Below, piece after piece: positions 35,196 through 46,590 of a stretch of 64,000 bases of DNA (position 1 is the stretch's first letter; each line of letters begins with the position of its first letter). A program made the position numbers and the translations under genes. Source of the stretch: Culex pipiens pallens (lineage: Eukaryota > Arthropoda > Insecta > Diptera > Culicidae). The notes under the pieces were generated by a model. The model was not told the origin of the DNA. It saw only the letters and a program-made list of their open reading frames with translations, and did not search any database. The stretch spans positions 89,672,879 through 89,736,878 of the forward strand of contig NC_068939.1 of NCBI RefSeq assembly GCF_016801865.2, given 5' to 3'.

Positions 35196-37485
35196 CAGTA
35201 TCAATTTTTCAAGCAAAGCTTTTCCATGGAAATTCTCCATCAGAAAACAAAACGATACGAATGAATACAACTTTTATGCGAGTGTTCCGAGAACATCGTC
35301 ATGTATGCCTCCTGAGGGGCCGTTTTGGCACCTCCTCCACAAAAGGTGTGAACATCAAAATTTCATGTGTTTGCCGAATGGGGTTGCAACTTTGGTATGT
35401 TTGTTTTTTTTATAGAAAGCCAAATTGGGAAATGAAAATGTGGTTTCGTGCTGCAGCTGATTGGCAGGCTGGTGTGGTTATCTTGTGGGTGGTAATAAAA
35501 GTTTAAATATGCGGTGTAATTTTTATAATGATTGAGAATTTTTCAGATACTGTATTTTTGCGAGTATAAGTTCACTGCAACTGTCAACTTCAAATTAAAG
35601 AAAATTTAAATTTTATCATGCTAAAAAATAAAATAATCAATGCTAAGTTTTCTTCTATATTTTTATCGGTTCTTTCTTGGTCATACTCATGCCACTAAAA
35701 ATAAAAATCACACACGACGTGTATCAACACCACCCAACAGCATTGACTGCATATTGCTTACACATTTTCCATCATCAGTAGCGCGCAGCAGCAGGCAAGT
35801 ATAGTAACGAAATCGCAATCCTTTGTTTGCCTGACACCTGCCAGTAAGACACCGAATACCTCCATCAAACGCCTCGCACCCACGCCCCACGTTGTTTGTG
35901 CCAGTCCTCAATATACAAACAATTTTTCCTCGGTCTACACCTCCTCGGGGCAAAGATGACTCATATGAGGCATTATACGATGACTTGATCCACGGACAGC
36001 GAGCTGCGTTTTCACGCTACAACGGAATTTCAACCAAAACAGCTGGTCTTATTGAGGCTAACCATCCTCATTTGTCCTTCTTGATGTCCCCTTTTAGTTC
36101 ATTTAGAAAAAATACTTTGGAAAAGTGCTACAAGAACATAATTTGTTAAAAGAACTTTTTTTAATACCTTTTATCTATCTTTAAATTAAATCGTATGAAT
36201 CCTGCAGATACTGACCACTCTTTTATCACTTGCCTAAATTTTGTGGAGAATTAGCCCTAAATAATTTCAAAGTCTTATTGAATTAAAACATTTACTCGAA
36301 AAAGCATCTATTTTTGTCATTCCAAAGTACATCATATTTTTGCTGTGTAGTGCACAGCACATATGGAGCACGAAGATTACGCGTTAATGCGTTCCATGGT
36401 GAAAGTAAAACGTAATTTTATTGCACATAATAAAACCTAGTTCACGGCAGGAGACCAAAACCCCGCAAACGCTCGGCTCCTCACCCAGCCAGCCAGCAAC
36501 CATGTTATTGGGGGATATGAGGCGAAGCGAAAATAGACATGAAAATGGGTATAAAATTTCCATCGATTCACAGACATGGCTTCGGGTTTGTGGTAAGGGG
36601 GCTCGACAACAATAATACCGCATTCTCGGTTGGTGGTGGGTTTTCCTTTCCTCATTCGAGAGTGCTCGATCGGTTGGCCACATGCTGATGATGCTGATGT
36701 TGAATGGTTGGGGTTTTCCTTCTTTTGGATGGTTTCGATCTCCGTGGGTGGATATGACACGGTTTCTATCAACATTTGAGACGGTATTAAGCTTGGCTTG
36801 ATATTTTAATTTCATTAAAATCACAAAAGATAACAAGTTCTATAAATATTTTGTAAATGCATCACTGAAATTTTAATTTTATCTTGAACACGTTTTGTTT
36901 AAATTTGAGAAAATTCGAAAAATTTTCGCCCGTCCAATTTTCCCGGGTTCTGAATTTTAATCCCGGGAAATTTTTGAAGCAGTCATAAAATCTATGTTTT
37001 CATAATATTTGATTTGTTTTCAAGCTCAATAATAATAACTTGTGAGAATCTACACTTCAATCTAAACAAGGACGACAGTTTTTAAATATCTTAAAAGAAA
37101 TTAAAATTGTTTTTTTATTTAAATAAGTACAAGTTTAAATTGTCAACTTGAAAATGTGGTAGAGTTTGACCTCGCTCTTCGAAGCTACTGAAAGTAGGTA
37201 CACATTCTAGAGTACATTTGCTGAAAATATCTCGGAGGTCTTTTTTGTTTAACTCATTTAATCTCAATTTTAAAATAAGCATTTTTAAATCGTTTTTTGC
37301 CCATAACTTTTGATAAAATTGACCAAAATTAGTTTTTCTTGAACATTTTGACATTGTTCATTTTGACAAGCTCTACAATTGTCTAGAAGGGCTCAAAAAT
37401 GTAAAAAATGATCTAGTGGTTGTAAAAGAAGAAACAAGTTTTAGCTGAATTATTTCAGGAATCAACCAAATTAATACACATTATT
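35196..37485. other. Unannotated region
   Basis: No gene is supported; overlapping open frames at 36384-36836 lie in several frames without domains. 36930-36975 is a fragment related to the CCCGGGAA-rich hAT-like family (CGTCCAATTTTCCCGGG). Confidence 0.45.
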
Positions 37486-38216
37486 TCTGTGTTCTTTTCT
37501 GTGTGATTTTGTATGTTAACCAGAAAGACCTTCCCATAGCATCGTTGCTCGGAAGGCTCGCCGACGGGTCTGTTATGAATGTCCTCCCCATAGCAACTGA
37601 GCTTGGGAGGCATCGAAAAGCCAATACCTTATCCCACTAACCAAAAAAAAATAAAAATCACGCGATGCTTGAAGGAGATGCTGTGGATTCAACGGTCTCA
37701 AGCGGTATCAACAAGTATATAGCGAAAAACTATGTGCTTGATGAGTCTGCAACTTCAACTATCGGACTAACATTCCTCCCTTTCGTTGAACTGCAGGCTT
37801 CTTGGGAAGGCGCCGGTATTGACTAATAAAGTAGGGATCTTCAGAGGTTAAACAGTGAATGGATGGTTGGCTCCCACTGATCATTTTTGATTCATTGTTT
37901 AACTTCAGCTGATCTGCCCCCCCCCTAACCACAAGCTACAGGAAAAGTGGAATAGGGATAACCCCCCAGGCTCCCGAGACCCTGGATGAGGTCGCACAAG
38001 GCTAAACACCCATCCCCTCGGATAATCCTAGGAAACATACCAGCGAGACCAGCAACGAGAACACGAACGCAGCACAAGTTAAAATAGTATAGCTAGTTTA
38101 AATTTTTTATCGTTTTCAATAAACAACATTTTATAAAAAAAAAAAATCTGTCAATAACGGAGTAGCAGCTCATTGACAGTCAACCATGCTCATGTTCATG
38201 CTCTTGCTCATGCAAC
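37486..38216 (+). mobile_element. Non-autonomous non-LTR-derived element, 5'-truncated, (CATGCT)n tail
   Basis: 37529 onward is nearly identical to 52651-53099 and contains two of the 28-nt hairpins (37529-37556 and 37583-37610). It ends in a degenerate CATGCT repeat. The 5' monomers found in the 52-kb copy are missing. It is interrupted at 37917 by a poly(A)-tailed insertion, after which the element resumes at TCAATAACGG. Confidence 0.85.
37917..38145 (+). mobile_element. 3' end of a poly(A) non-LTR retrotransposon
   Basis: The uninterrupted copy reads GATCTGTCAATAACGG at the equivalent site. Here ATCTG is duplicated around about 229 bp that begin with a C run and end with AATAAA (38118-38123) and a poly(A) tract. 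No coding sequence is retained, so the source clade is uncertain. Confidence 0.75.
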
Positions 38217-38408
38217 TAATGTTGACATGTTAAGGTTAATGTTAACATTCCATAGGTCGCCTTCCTAAGGTGTCGTTGATAAGGTCCACCCTCCCTTTAC
38301 TAAGCGATCGGATCACCATTCGTGTTGGTCCGAGCCAAGATTTGAACCCCGATCTACCGCTTACTAGGCAAAAGCGTTACCAATAAGCTACGTGGTACTC
38401 GGTCCGCT
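38217..38408 (-). mobile_element. tRNA-derived SINE, about 190 bp
   Basis: The minus-strand head at 38408-38328 has a perfect 8-bp acceptor (GGACCGAG with CTCGGACC), an A box TAGCTTATTGGTAACGC and a B box GGTTCAAATC. The anticodon loop is enlarged, so no amino acid is assigned. The body runs left and ends in TTAACATTAACCTTAACAT, a typical short-repeat SINE tail. The TSD is not clear. Confidence 0.65.
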
Positions 38409-38446
38409 AGTATTGTGATAGTTTTATTTTTTTTTTTCATTCAAAA

Positions 38447-38866
38447 AAGGCAGAACAAACCAAGCCGCGCGTGAAGTGCGCGAACTGTGACGGCAACCAT
38501 ACCGGCAATTACCGTGGATGCGTCGCGCGCAAGGCCTACCTCGAGGAGCAGGAAAAGAGGAAGAAGAAAGCGTCCCACCCTCCTCAGCGAAGTACGAACG
38601 CAGCCGTTCCTGCAGCTGGACAGCGTACGGTTCCTGCGGAAAACTCAGCGTTCCCTCCTGGTTGGGGGCGTTCGTTCGCCAGCGTGGTCGCTGCCGGTAG
38701 CGGCAGTACGGCCCAGCAAGAAGTCACCGGGGAAGATCTCTTCACCCTGCCGGAGTTCTTTGCTCTCGCGGGGGAGATGATGACGCGGTTTCGGAGCTGC
38801 CGCAACAAGGCAGAACAATTCCTGGCCCTTGGGGAACTGATGATCAAACACATCTACAAAGGATAA
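38447..38866 (+). CDS. Gag-like ORF1 protein, C-terminal part (Jockey clade), 5'-truncated
   Basis: This is the RNA-binding ORF1 (Gag-like) protein of a Jockey-type non-LTR retrotransposon. The frame is open from the insertion junction, so the N-terminus is missing and no genuine start codon applies; about 139 residues remain. The segment VKCANCDGNHTGNYRGC is a zinc-knuckle-like motif followed by ARKAYLEEQEKRKKK, the usual basic linker after the last knuckle in this family. A Pro/Ala-rich linker and a conserved-looking helical C-terminus (LGELMIKHIYKG) follow. The domain identification rests on general knowledge of the family. Codon use is GC-rich and unlike the flanks. The copy cannot make a full protein. 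Confidence 0.8.
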   Translation, partial: KAEQTKPRVKCANCDGNHTGNYRGCVARKAYLEEQEKRKKKASHPPQRSTNAAVPAAGQRTVPAENSAFPPGWGRSFASVVAAGSGSTAQQEVTGEDLFTLPEFFALAGEMMTRFRSCRNKAEQFLALGELMIKHIYKG

Positions 38867-39107
38867 ATGACCTGTGATCTAGATATAAGCTTTCTCTTTC
38901 TCTATCCCCTTTCCTTTGCAATTTCTGTAAGTTTTTTTATAGTTTTTTCTTACTCTTGCTAGTGCCTTAGTTAAAGAAATAATTGTTCCTAAATGGATTA
39001 TGATGCAACACACAGCTGTAAGGAACTCCAAAACTCTGTTATGCACTTCAAAATAACTCATTGTATCTTGATTATTCACCAATAAAACCGAATTGAATTG
39101 AATTGAA
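38447..39107 (+). mobile_element. Jockey-like retroelement copy: ORF1 end plus 3' UTR, no ORF2
   Basis: A 13-bp duplication TTTTCATTCAAAA (38434-38446 and 39108-39120) encloses 661 bp. This starts inside ORF1, reads to its stop at 38866 and continues as about 240 bp of AT-rich 3' UTR with AATAAA and a (GAATT)n-like tail. ORF2 is wholly absent, which simple 5' truncation of a standard ORF1-ORF2 element would not produce. Confidence 0.8.
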
Positions 39108-39120
39108 TTTTCATTCAAAA

Positions 39121-39928
39121 TCAGTTTGAAAGCATTTTTTGTGAAAAAAAAATCTTTATACATAAAATTGAGTAAAGTATGAAGTAATGCGTAATTTTAT
39201 ACGTTTTTCGTGTCCATCGATTTCTTATGTCCAAACAAGCACATTTACATCATTGGTTTCAAGGTACAAATCACCATGCAAATTCAGGGTCTGCCCATTT
39301 AAAAGTGCTATGAAAATATATGAAAATCCGATTCTTTAGAAAAGGTTTTTTGATTAACAGATCCTTGTCAAAATTGTAGGCAATATTTAAAAAATAATAA
39401 TAAAAAGATTGTGCATGGAAAAATATATTTCCGGTAAATTTTATTTCAATTTTTATAAAACACTCAATTTATTATTAAATTCATTCATTGCAATTGATCG
39501 GACCAAAAATGTAAAAAAAATAGGTCTGAAATTTGGAAGATCCAAAATCAAGAACCAGTCTTTTTAAATTGCTTTAAGTAATTAATATAACAATATAATA
39601 TTATATTGCCCCCTTGACTTTTTGGGCCGAATTTTAAATGAGGAGCGACATAAACTTTACAACAAATTTAGATGCACCTTTTTATGCATCACCCCAATTG
39701 GATAATTCTACGCCAACTCACATTTGTAGCTAGGAACCGTGAAGAGATATAAATTTGGCGTCAAAGGGACTCTTGTGTAAAATTGGCAAATCACAAAATT
39801 TTATATTACAGAAAAAAAATGAATCCCCTAAATAGAAGATTTTCAATCGCTCCTGAAAGTTTCATGAAGTCATTACATGATTAAACTGACTTAGAGACGA
39901 TATTAAGCTCAACATTTTGCCGTGTGCA
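39121..39928. other. Unannotated AT-rich region
   Basis: No gene was seen. 39600-39928 may be the left part of the repeat interrupted by the SINE at 39950. Confidence 0.45.
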
Positions 39929-40418
39929 AAGCGGAGTGTCAAACTTTCTAATCTAATCTAATCAGACCCTAGCGCAGCCAATCTTTCGAAGGGATCCTGG
40001 AGAGTGCCTTAGGTTAGATGACGCCTAGCACTCTTCTTGTCATTTATTAACATTTGTAGTGCGCCATTGCATCGGAATGCATTGAAACATCACAAGCGTT
40101 AAAGCGGCCAGGCCTACTGCGTAAAGCCGTATCGCAGAGAGGACTCGTAATTGGGTTGAGTTTGAGCACGGAGTGTTCGAACAACAACACAATTCTGAAT
40201 CGACAGGGGAGGAAGAAGCGTGGGGACACACCACCATACGCTCCGAGATTTTGGTTGTATTCGTTGGGAGCACCATGCTAAGAAGGTTTGGTACTCCGGG
40301 ACCCTCTGGGATGGGACATTGTATTTCCACGAATGCCCTGGACACTATTTGCCGTGGTTATAGCGCCACAACTCGCTCTCTGTAACAGTATTCCTAATTC
40401 CAGTCCAAGTTCACCAAG

Positions 40419-40493
40419 TCGTCATGGCCTAGTGGTTAGCATTTTTGCTTACCAATCCAAAGGACGGGGGATCGAACCCCGTCTTGAGCGACT
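40419..40493 (+). repeat. Antisense tRNA-like unit inside the SINE
   Basis: It has an A box TGGCCTAGTGGTTAGC, a T-arm ACGGG/CCCGT enclosing GGATCGAAC, and acceptor ends GTCG/CGAC. The anticodon arm is imperfect. It points away from the SINE body, opposite to the head. Confidence 0.6.
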
Positions 40494-40544
40494 TTGATTT
40501 TTCGTTCATATTCATCATTTCAAATTTCTATGTACTTAACTTTC

Positions 40545-40626
40545 TCGTTGGGAGCAGATGGGAATCGAACCCAGAACCATTCGCTTACAAAGCGAACACC
40601 GTAACCAGTCAGCCACGGCCGCTCCT
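40545..40626 (-). repeat. tRNA-Thr(UGU)-like SINE head
   Basis: The anticodon stem TTCGC/GCGAA is perfect, with loop TTTGTAA giving anticodon UGU. The D-arm is CCGT/ACGG, the B box is GGTTCGATTCC and the acceptor is GGAGC/GCTCC. It supplies an internal Pol III promoter driving transcription into the SINE body. Confidence 0.75.
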
Positions 40627-40651
40627 AAAAAAGCGGAGTGTCAAACTTTCT

Positions 40652-41165
40652 GAGCGTTTTTCTCGAAACACAGAGTTGATTTACGGGTACCACGATATCT
40701 CGAGATGGGATGGACCAAATAGGTTCAAATTTAGGGTGAAGACTCTCAAGACATATCCCGTGTGCATGACAAAGCCCGATTTTGAAATTTAGCTTTTTAA
40801 AAAAAAATTAAAAATCAAAAACTGAAGATTACATGAAAAACACAAAAATATTATTATCTTTTTTTTTTAAATAAGTTTTTTGAAAATCGGCCATGCACAC
40901 AGGACCGATTTAACGAGTCTTCAACAAAATTTTGAGCCGGTTTGGTTAAGACAGTGTTAAAATATCGTGGCACCCATTTTTTGATACTGCTAACTTTAAA
41001 TAGCTACATTTCGGCAATGATACAACCAAATTTCTTCGAATTGGTTTCGATAACAGATTAAAATGCATACTTTTATGCCCTAATTTTAAATAAAATTAAG
41101 TGTGTGCTCACACCAACCTCTGACTTTTTTGTCGATTTACATGTATGTAACCCCTTAACGGCACA
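40652..41165. repeat. Interspersed repeat shared with 21525-21905
   Basis: It contains TTTACGGGTACCACGATATC and TTTTGTCGATTTACATGTAT in the same order as the other copy. It was interrupted by the SINE, whose target duplication lies inside this repeat. No coding sequence. Confidence 0.7.
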
Positions 41166-41399
41166 AAATCGTAAGACATAGAGCTTTGTGACGTTTCGCG
41201 TACACACACTAGCGCACCATTTGATTTTGCTGGCCGGACACAATCTTTTTCGTGTACGTACACGCAATACATGCGCACGTAGATAACTCTATTTATGACC
41301 AGTTTTTGAATGTTTGACTCAGTGGTGTGCATTTGAAAGTATTTTTTTCGGAATGTTCAGCTAATTTTACCTTAGAATGACCATTTGGACGATTGTTGT
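41166..41399. repeat. Dispersed CGTGTACGTACACG block
   Basis: TACACGCAATACATGCGCAC then GTAGATAACTCTA (about 41254-41292) matches 34152-34195 inside the LTR element. ACACACTAGCGC also occurs near 28935. It looks like a conserved end of a dispersed repeat. Nothing else is recognised here. Confidence 0.5.
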
Positions 41400-41690
41400 G
41401 ACTCGTGCACTCTTGCACTTCGAAAAACATGGAAGATCTGGAAACCCTGTCTCAAGTTAAGACCATTTAAGTGATATTTATGTGCTTTTTTGAAGCCGGA
41501 ACTCACTTAATTTTATGTAAACATTGTCCAGATCCATCATCCGACCTATTGCAATCCATATACCTAAAAGTCAAAGATCTGGGAACACTGTCTAAAGTAG
41601 ATATAAACTGTATTTCTAAATCATTTGTGCGATACATTTTTGTTAAACTGTGAGGAAGGCAGCAACCACAACGGTGGAGTAAGCTAGTTT
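41400..41690. mobile_element. Fragment of the GAGGAAGGC family
   Basis: It holds a diverged unit (GTCCAGATCCATCATCCGAC) and the end TGTGAGGAAGGCAGCAACC with GGTGGAGTAAG. The other terminus is missing. Confidence 0.6.
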
Positions 41691-42436
41691 TTTTTATAAA
41701 AAAACATGTTATAAAAAATAAATGTTTTTTTAAAAAGATAGACAGTTTCATCCCAAGGGACGGTTTCAAAAATCAAGTTTGTATCGATGATCTCTTGTTA
41801 ATCAGTTAAATTTATTCCCCACCACTCACGACATCCAATTATTGTGACACGTAGGTCAAGTGCGTAATAAATTTTTTCGCTAAACCGTTGTCACCACATT
41901 TTGTAATTAATGACAAAGTTCGAGCAAACGCGGCTCCAAACAAACTTCAATCTTTCCTGCAACACAACCTACGGGAAGAGCATTCCATACGATTGCGACA
42001 GATTCCGCCGCTCTGAACCGCGGAAAATAAAATCTTAAATTTAGCTCATTCACAACGGTTATGCCATCTCTCTGCCAAAAAACCGAAAGTGGAGCGTGTC
42101 ACGTTTGGTTCCACCGCACGGGTGTGAAGACGCGTTCGAGATCACTTTCGCTTTTCCTCATTCACTAATGGTGCTGCTCGTTTGAAGGTTGGTTCGGGAC
42201 GAGTTCCGTCCAACGGAAACTCAATTGTACGTGCAAAAGTTCTCAGTTTTGGATCTAACCTCCAAACGAATGCACCATAGGTTGTCTCGCCGCGACATGA
42301 CGACAGCTGTCGTCAGATGGCGCACGCCTTTGCGGGGGCGGGTGGGACGGTACACTTTTAACAGAGTCAACAAACATTTTAGGTGAAAAGTGACGACTGT
42401 GGGGAAGACCACCACCGCAACCGAAAGAGCTGCAAT
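41691..42436. other. Unannotated region
   Basis: No supported gene. 41930-42420 is GC-moderate and non-repetitive, possibly host sequence, and carries the target site of the hAT insertion. Confidence 0.45.
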
Positions 42437-42929
42437 CAGCGCCGTACCTAGGGGTTGGCGCAGTTGGCGACCGCCAAGGGCGCCAGCCCTTGGGGGGCGC
42501 CGAAATCGATGATAGTACAAAATTTTCATGTCAGTTATAACATTCTTATTAGGTATTTGCATCAGAATGGGTGCCAAATTATAAAGTAGAACTATAAATA
42601 ACTAGATAATTTGGTTTAAAATATAAAAAAATATGATTTGGGTGCGTTAAAATCAATTATATGAATATTTCTACCGAAGTGTTTTTGAAAATTTATTTTT
42701 TTATCAAAGAAGCCCGGTCAAGTGGCAGAAAGTTCAAGGAGTTCTAAAAGAGCTTCTCAAAATGAATACAGCATTAAAGTTTGGAACATTGTATAAAGAA
42801 GTTTAAGTAATACCTTCCAGACTACAAAAATTTACAACTATATGTTATTTTAATTTGGATGTAAATCACAATCAGCCAAAAATGATGGTCATATTTCGAG
42901 CTTCTTTGAAATTGGAATTATTTTTACAT

Positions 42930-42990
42930 TTTAGGCCGTTGCAAATATTTTTCAAAGTTTATGTCGCCCCCTCCCCCCCCCCCCCCCTCC
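42930..42990. repeat. Dispersed short repeat (copy also at 48912-48957)
   Basis: TGCAAATATTTTTCAAA and TTATGTCGC occur here (followed by a C run) and at 48912-48957. A pair of related fragments of unknown class. Confidence 0.6.
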
Positions 42991-43174
42991 GCTTTACGAA
43001 CAGCAGAACAAAGGAAAGGGAGCGTTTTTTTGGGCTCTTATTCACCCTCTCTGGCTTGCTTTCGCTGCCGCTGCTGCCCATTTGAAATTTTTCTTGACCG
43101 ATTCCTTCCGAAGTGCATACACCGCTTTTAAATGCAAATTCGTGCATTGAAATTTGCCTACGCTTTTTTCAAAA

Positions 43175-44486
43175 TACAGTCGACTCTCGGGCTGTCGATC
43201 TTCTCGATATCAATAATTCTCCATCCATCGATAAATTCTAGAGCGTCCAATTTCCCGTCCCGGGAAAAAATTTCCCGGGAATTCCCGGGATTTCCCGAAA
43301 AAAAATATTTCCCGTTTCCCGGGAAATTTGTAAATTTCCCGGGAATTCTCGAAATTCAAGCGGGAGTATATATTTCTTAATTTTTTTGAACTTTTTTTTA
43401 AATGCTCTGAAAAAATAATAAATGAACAAACTCAACATGATTTTGTTAAATTAAATGTATTGTTTGGTTTATATATAATTAATCAGATTATCAGAAATTA
43501 TGACATCAGAATTATTTCTGATAATATTAATTTTTAAGGCAACTGGGAATAGATCTTGCTTAATGAGTATTAAATTATTACAATTCGGTAAGCTTTCAAC
43601 AGATTGATGTAATTTAATCAAAACAATATTAACTCCTTACCTCCAAATTAAAATTAAGATTTTTTTACGTGCAAGAATATATTCAAAGCTTGCTCAAATA
43701 TTTGAAAACATTGGGTTGTTTGGATAAAAACCAACACTAAAAAGCTTTACCATTTGTTCAAGAGCTGAAACCAGTATTTGTCATGAAAAACATAATTTCT
43801 GCATTTTTTTTTTCTCATTTCAATAAACTGGTCACAGAGGCATGTTTAAAATTTCTCATAAAAAAAATACCAAAATACATTTTCTTGTAGTTGAATGATT
43901 TTTTACATGCAGTCAAGCTGTTCATTGATCTTCACACTTATTTAAACCATTAATTTTGATGTCCTATACAATTTTGTTGCTTAATATTAATTAAAATCAA
44001 GACCATAATAATTTTCAATAATTTTAGAATTTCCCGGGAATTCCCGGGATTTCCCGGGAAATTGGCTGAAAATTTCCCGTTTCCCGGGAAATTTGTAAAA
44101 CCGGGAAATTGGACGCTCTAATAAATTCTTCAGTCCCTTCAATCTGCATACTTCAATTATCTTCATTCCTCGATATTTTCCCTTGCTTGAAGAATCTCTT
44201 CCTCGACGGTCCCTTGGATTCTGTTTGCTTTAAAAATCTCTTCCGGTTGTCAATAATTTCACTTTCTCATGGCTTGCATAGACATTTTTCTTGGCGAAAT
44301 TAAGCTTTGAAGGGTGTTTGACATTAGTTTGTTTTTGTTTGATGGACGTTGCCATGATTCTCTCCCATAGCTGGGTATCAAGAAAAAAATATTTTCAATC
44401 GAGTCTTCATTTTGCATCGTTCTGTAAACTGATGATTCTCTTCCTCGACGGTCCCTTGGATATTGACAACAAGAGAGTCGACTGTA
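43175..44486. mobile_element. TA-flanked MITE (CAGTCGACTCTC termini), itself interrupted
   Basis: TACAGTCGACTCTC at 43175 is mirrored by GAGAGTCGACTGTA at 44473-44486. After removing the nested element, about 420 bp remain. CTTCCTCGACGGTCCCTTGG occurs twice (about 44200 and 44441). The termini resemble mariner/pogo-type MITEs. Confidence 0.8.
43239..44120. mobile_element. hAT-like MITE with TAGAGCGTCCAATTTCCCG termini
   Basis: The 8-bp duplication ATAAATTC (43231-43238 and 44121-44128) flanks perfectly inverted ends. CCCGGGAATTCCCGGGA clusters lie just inside both termini. The 882-bp AT-rich interior is non-coding. The TAGAG start links it to 12401-16985, and fragments lie at 16905-16985 and 36930-36975. 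Confidence 0.88.
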
Positions 44487-45644
44487 CTAGTGTTTTGAAA
44501 TAGGAAAAGTGCTTTAAATTTTCACTAATAAGACCAACATTATTTTTTCAAGAAAAAAAATATTTTTCAGAGCACACAAAATGATTTTAACATCACTTTT
44601 TCAGTTTTAAGCTTAACCGGTGTTGTTTACTTTTTTAATCGTCTAAAAAGCTTTGGTAGTGAGAAACGATTCAAACTTTTTTTTCAGTTAAAAACAAAAA
44701 AAAAAATATATTTTTTCAATGTTTGAAAACATTGATATAGCTTTGCTTAAAAAAATATTTTTCTGAAACATAAAATTTAATATCACGAATTAAAAATATA
44801 CCGATCAAAAAAATCAATGCGAAATATAATTATAAATATTAAATTATGATAAATATTCTTAAGCCTCGTATGGGCGAATCACTTAAAATGAATAAAAATT
44901 TCTTATCTTGATATTTTTGCCCAAATATTAAAATAAGTTTCATCATGAATTGCGCTGGATTTTGAATGATCTTTAATTGATTTTGACGAAATATGGTTCT
45001 GCCGCTGCTTGTTGAAAAATTATACTTCGATGCCGGTTTGCTCTTTTGTACTAAGCTTGCTGGGATTCCTATCTAGATAAAACAAAAGAGGACACGGGCA
45101 TCGACCAATTGTTTTTTTTATTTTGAAGAAAGATTTTTTTCTTTTTTCTAATTGCACCAAAATGAAATCCAAAGCCAAATCAACTAATTATTTTACGAAT
45201 CCGGTAAAGTTCTTTGCTTATACAATAAATTTAATACTAGATCAGATTTATACAGGCTTAGAAAAAAATATCAAATTTGCCTACAAATTAATGCAACATT
45301 TATAGTTCAATTCTGTGCATTTATCTGAAAAATAAATTAATAAAAAACAAAACCTAGCTTTCACTATCGTGTTATGAAATCTGAGAAAGATTCAGCCAAC
45401 GCAATTCCCACAATGAATTTTCAAATCAACCTGTCTAACATTATTTAAAAATTAAACATAAAAAATAATAAATAACTGTGTTTCTGAATTTAACCATATT
45501 AAGGTCTCCAATTGCAATTATAAAATCAAAACTCATTGAAGCAATCATTGAAAATTAACCTCAATTTCAAATTTCTTGTAAATTTGAGAGGGGCGCCAAA
45601 TTGATGCTTCGCCAAGGGCGCCGTGGACCCAAGGTACGGCTCTG

Positions 45645-46487
45645 GCTGCAATAATCGTGAATTATTTAGTTTTATTGCCTGTCCCGGGTATGAATGAGAG
45701 CGACAGAGACAGAAGGTGTGGGGGCGGCCTCTTTCACTTGATGAGGAGTGTAATTTAATAATTATCCCGTTTTATTTATGCATTCCTGGGGCTATTAGAT
45801 GATTATGTTGATACTTTGGAGCTACAACGCACCACGTTTCGGTTGTTTGTTTGGACAACTGGTGGTGAAGCGAACAAACCCCTCAATGAATTGGTTTCGG
45901 TTGATTTTGCTGCTGCTGCGGTTCTGAAAGGAATTGCTGGTGAACCGTCCAAATGGTACTTGTTTGTTTGTGTTTGCTCGTAAGTAATGAGTTACTGGCA
46001 GTAGAAAGGTGGTTCGTCTCGGGAAATTTCCCAGCGTATTGAGTACGGTAATGCATTGGAGGATAGTTTATTGGGTTGGAAAATAACGTCGAGGTATTGC
46101 TCCAATTAAGTTATGGGAGTAATTTGTCTCAAGTTTGTTTAATTAAATTTTGGGACGAAATAATTGAGACCAATCATTTTAACACATTTACTTAAGGTGG
46201 TAGATAGATGGTGTCTTTCGGTTTTGGCAGTCAATGACTTTCAATGATGGTTCTGAATTCAGGATCCAGAAATTGTAAATGGAAATGAAAAAAATAATCA
46301 CTTTATGTAAAATGTTTCTACAAACAACACAAAGAAACCCATTTTTTGATTGAAACATTCTGAATCAAGATTTAAATGTTTTTCTAGAACAAACATGGCC
46401 CCCAAATGGCCGATCGGGAATGATGCCTTTCAGAGCTTTTAAGTTTAATGGAACGGAATTTTATGTTTCAATTACAACAATCTAATT
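45645..46487. other. Unannotated, probably host non-coding
   Basis: Continues the non-repetitive sequence left of the hAT element. No ORF or splice pattern supports a gene. Confidence 0.45.
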
Positions 46488-46590
46488 CAAGGGTGCTCAA
46501 AGTTTTTGGAGGCCGGGCCAAATGTGAAGCTCAAATGAGCATGCGGGCAAAATTTTCAAATAGGTTATTAAAAATAATTTGATATTTTTT
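46488..46590. mobile_element. Fragment of the CAGGGGTGC hAT family
   Basis: GGGTGCTCAAAGTTTTTGGA then GGCCGGGCCAAAT matches the inverse of the right end of 60376-61631 over about 100 bp. The other end is not found nearby. Confidence 0.75.

Larger units (their letters stand above)
39950..40630 (-). mobile_element. tRNA-headed SINE, 681 bp, with 21-bp TSD
   Basis: The 21-bp sequence containing GCGGAGTGTCAAACTTTCT occurs at 39929-39949 and again at 40631-40651, so everything between inserted as one unit. On the minus strand it begins with a tRNA-Thr(UGU)-like head. It then passes a second tRNA-like unit in the opposite orientation, then the body shared with 27282-27727 (GGCGCTATAACCACGGCAAA onward), and ends in (AGATT)n. 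It has no coding capacity. Confidence 0.88.
42437..45644. mobile_element. hAT element, non-autonomous, 3.2 kb, containing nested MITEs
   Basis: The 8-bp target duplication GCTGCAAT (42429-42436 and 45645-45652) flanks ends CAGCGCCGTACCTAGGGG and, inverted, CAGAGCCGTACCTTGGG. GGGCGCC blocks lie near both ends (42478 and 45616). CAG..G termini with an 8-bp TSD are the hAT signature. No transposase frame is found. Confidence 0.88.

Noticed and set aside
36384..36836. A 150-codon minus-strand frame
   Set aside because: Overlapping frames of similar length exist on the same and the opposite strand, there is no domain, and composition does not differ from the flanks.
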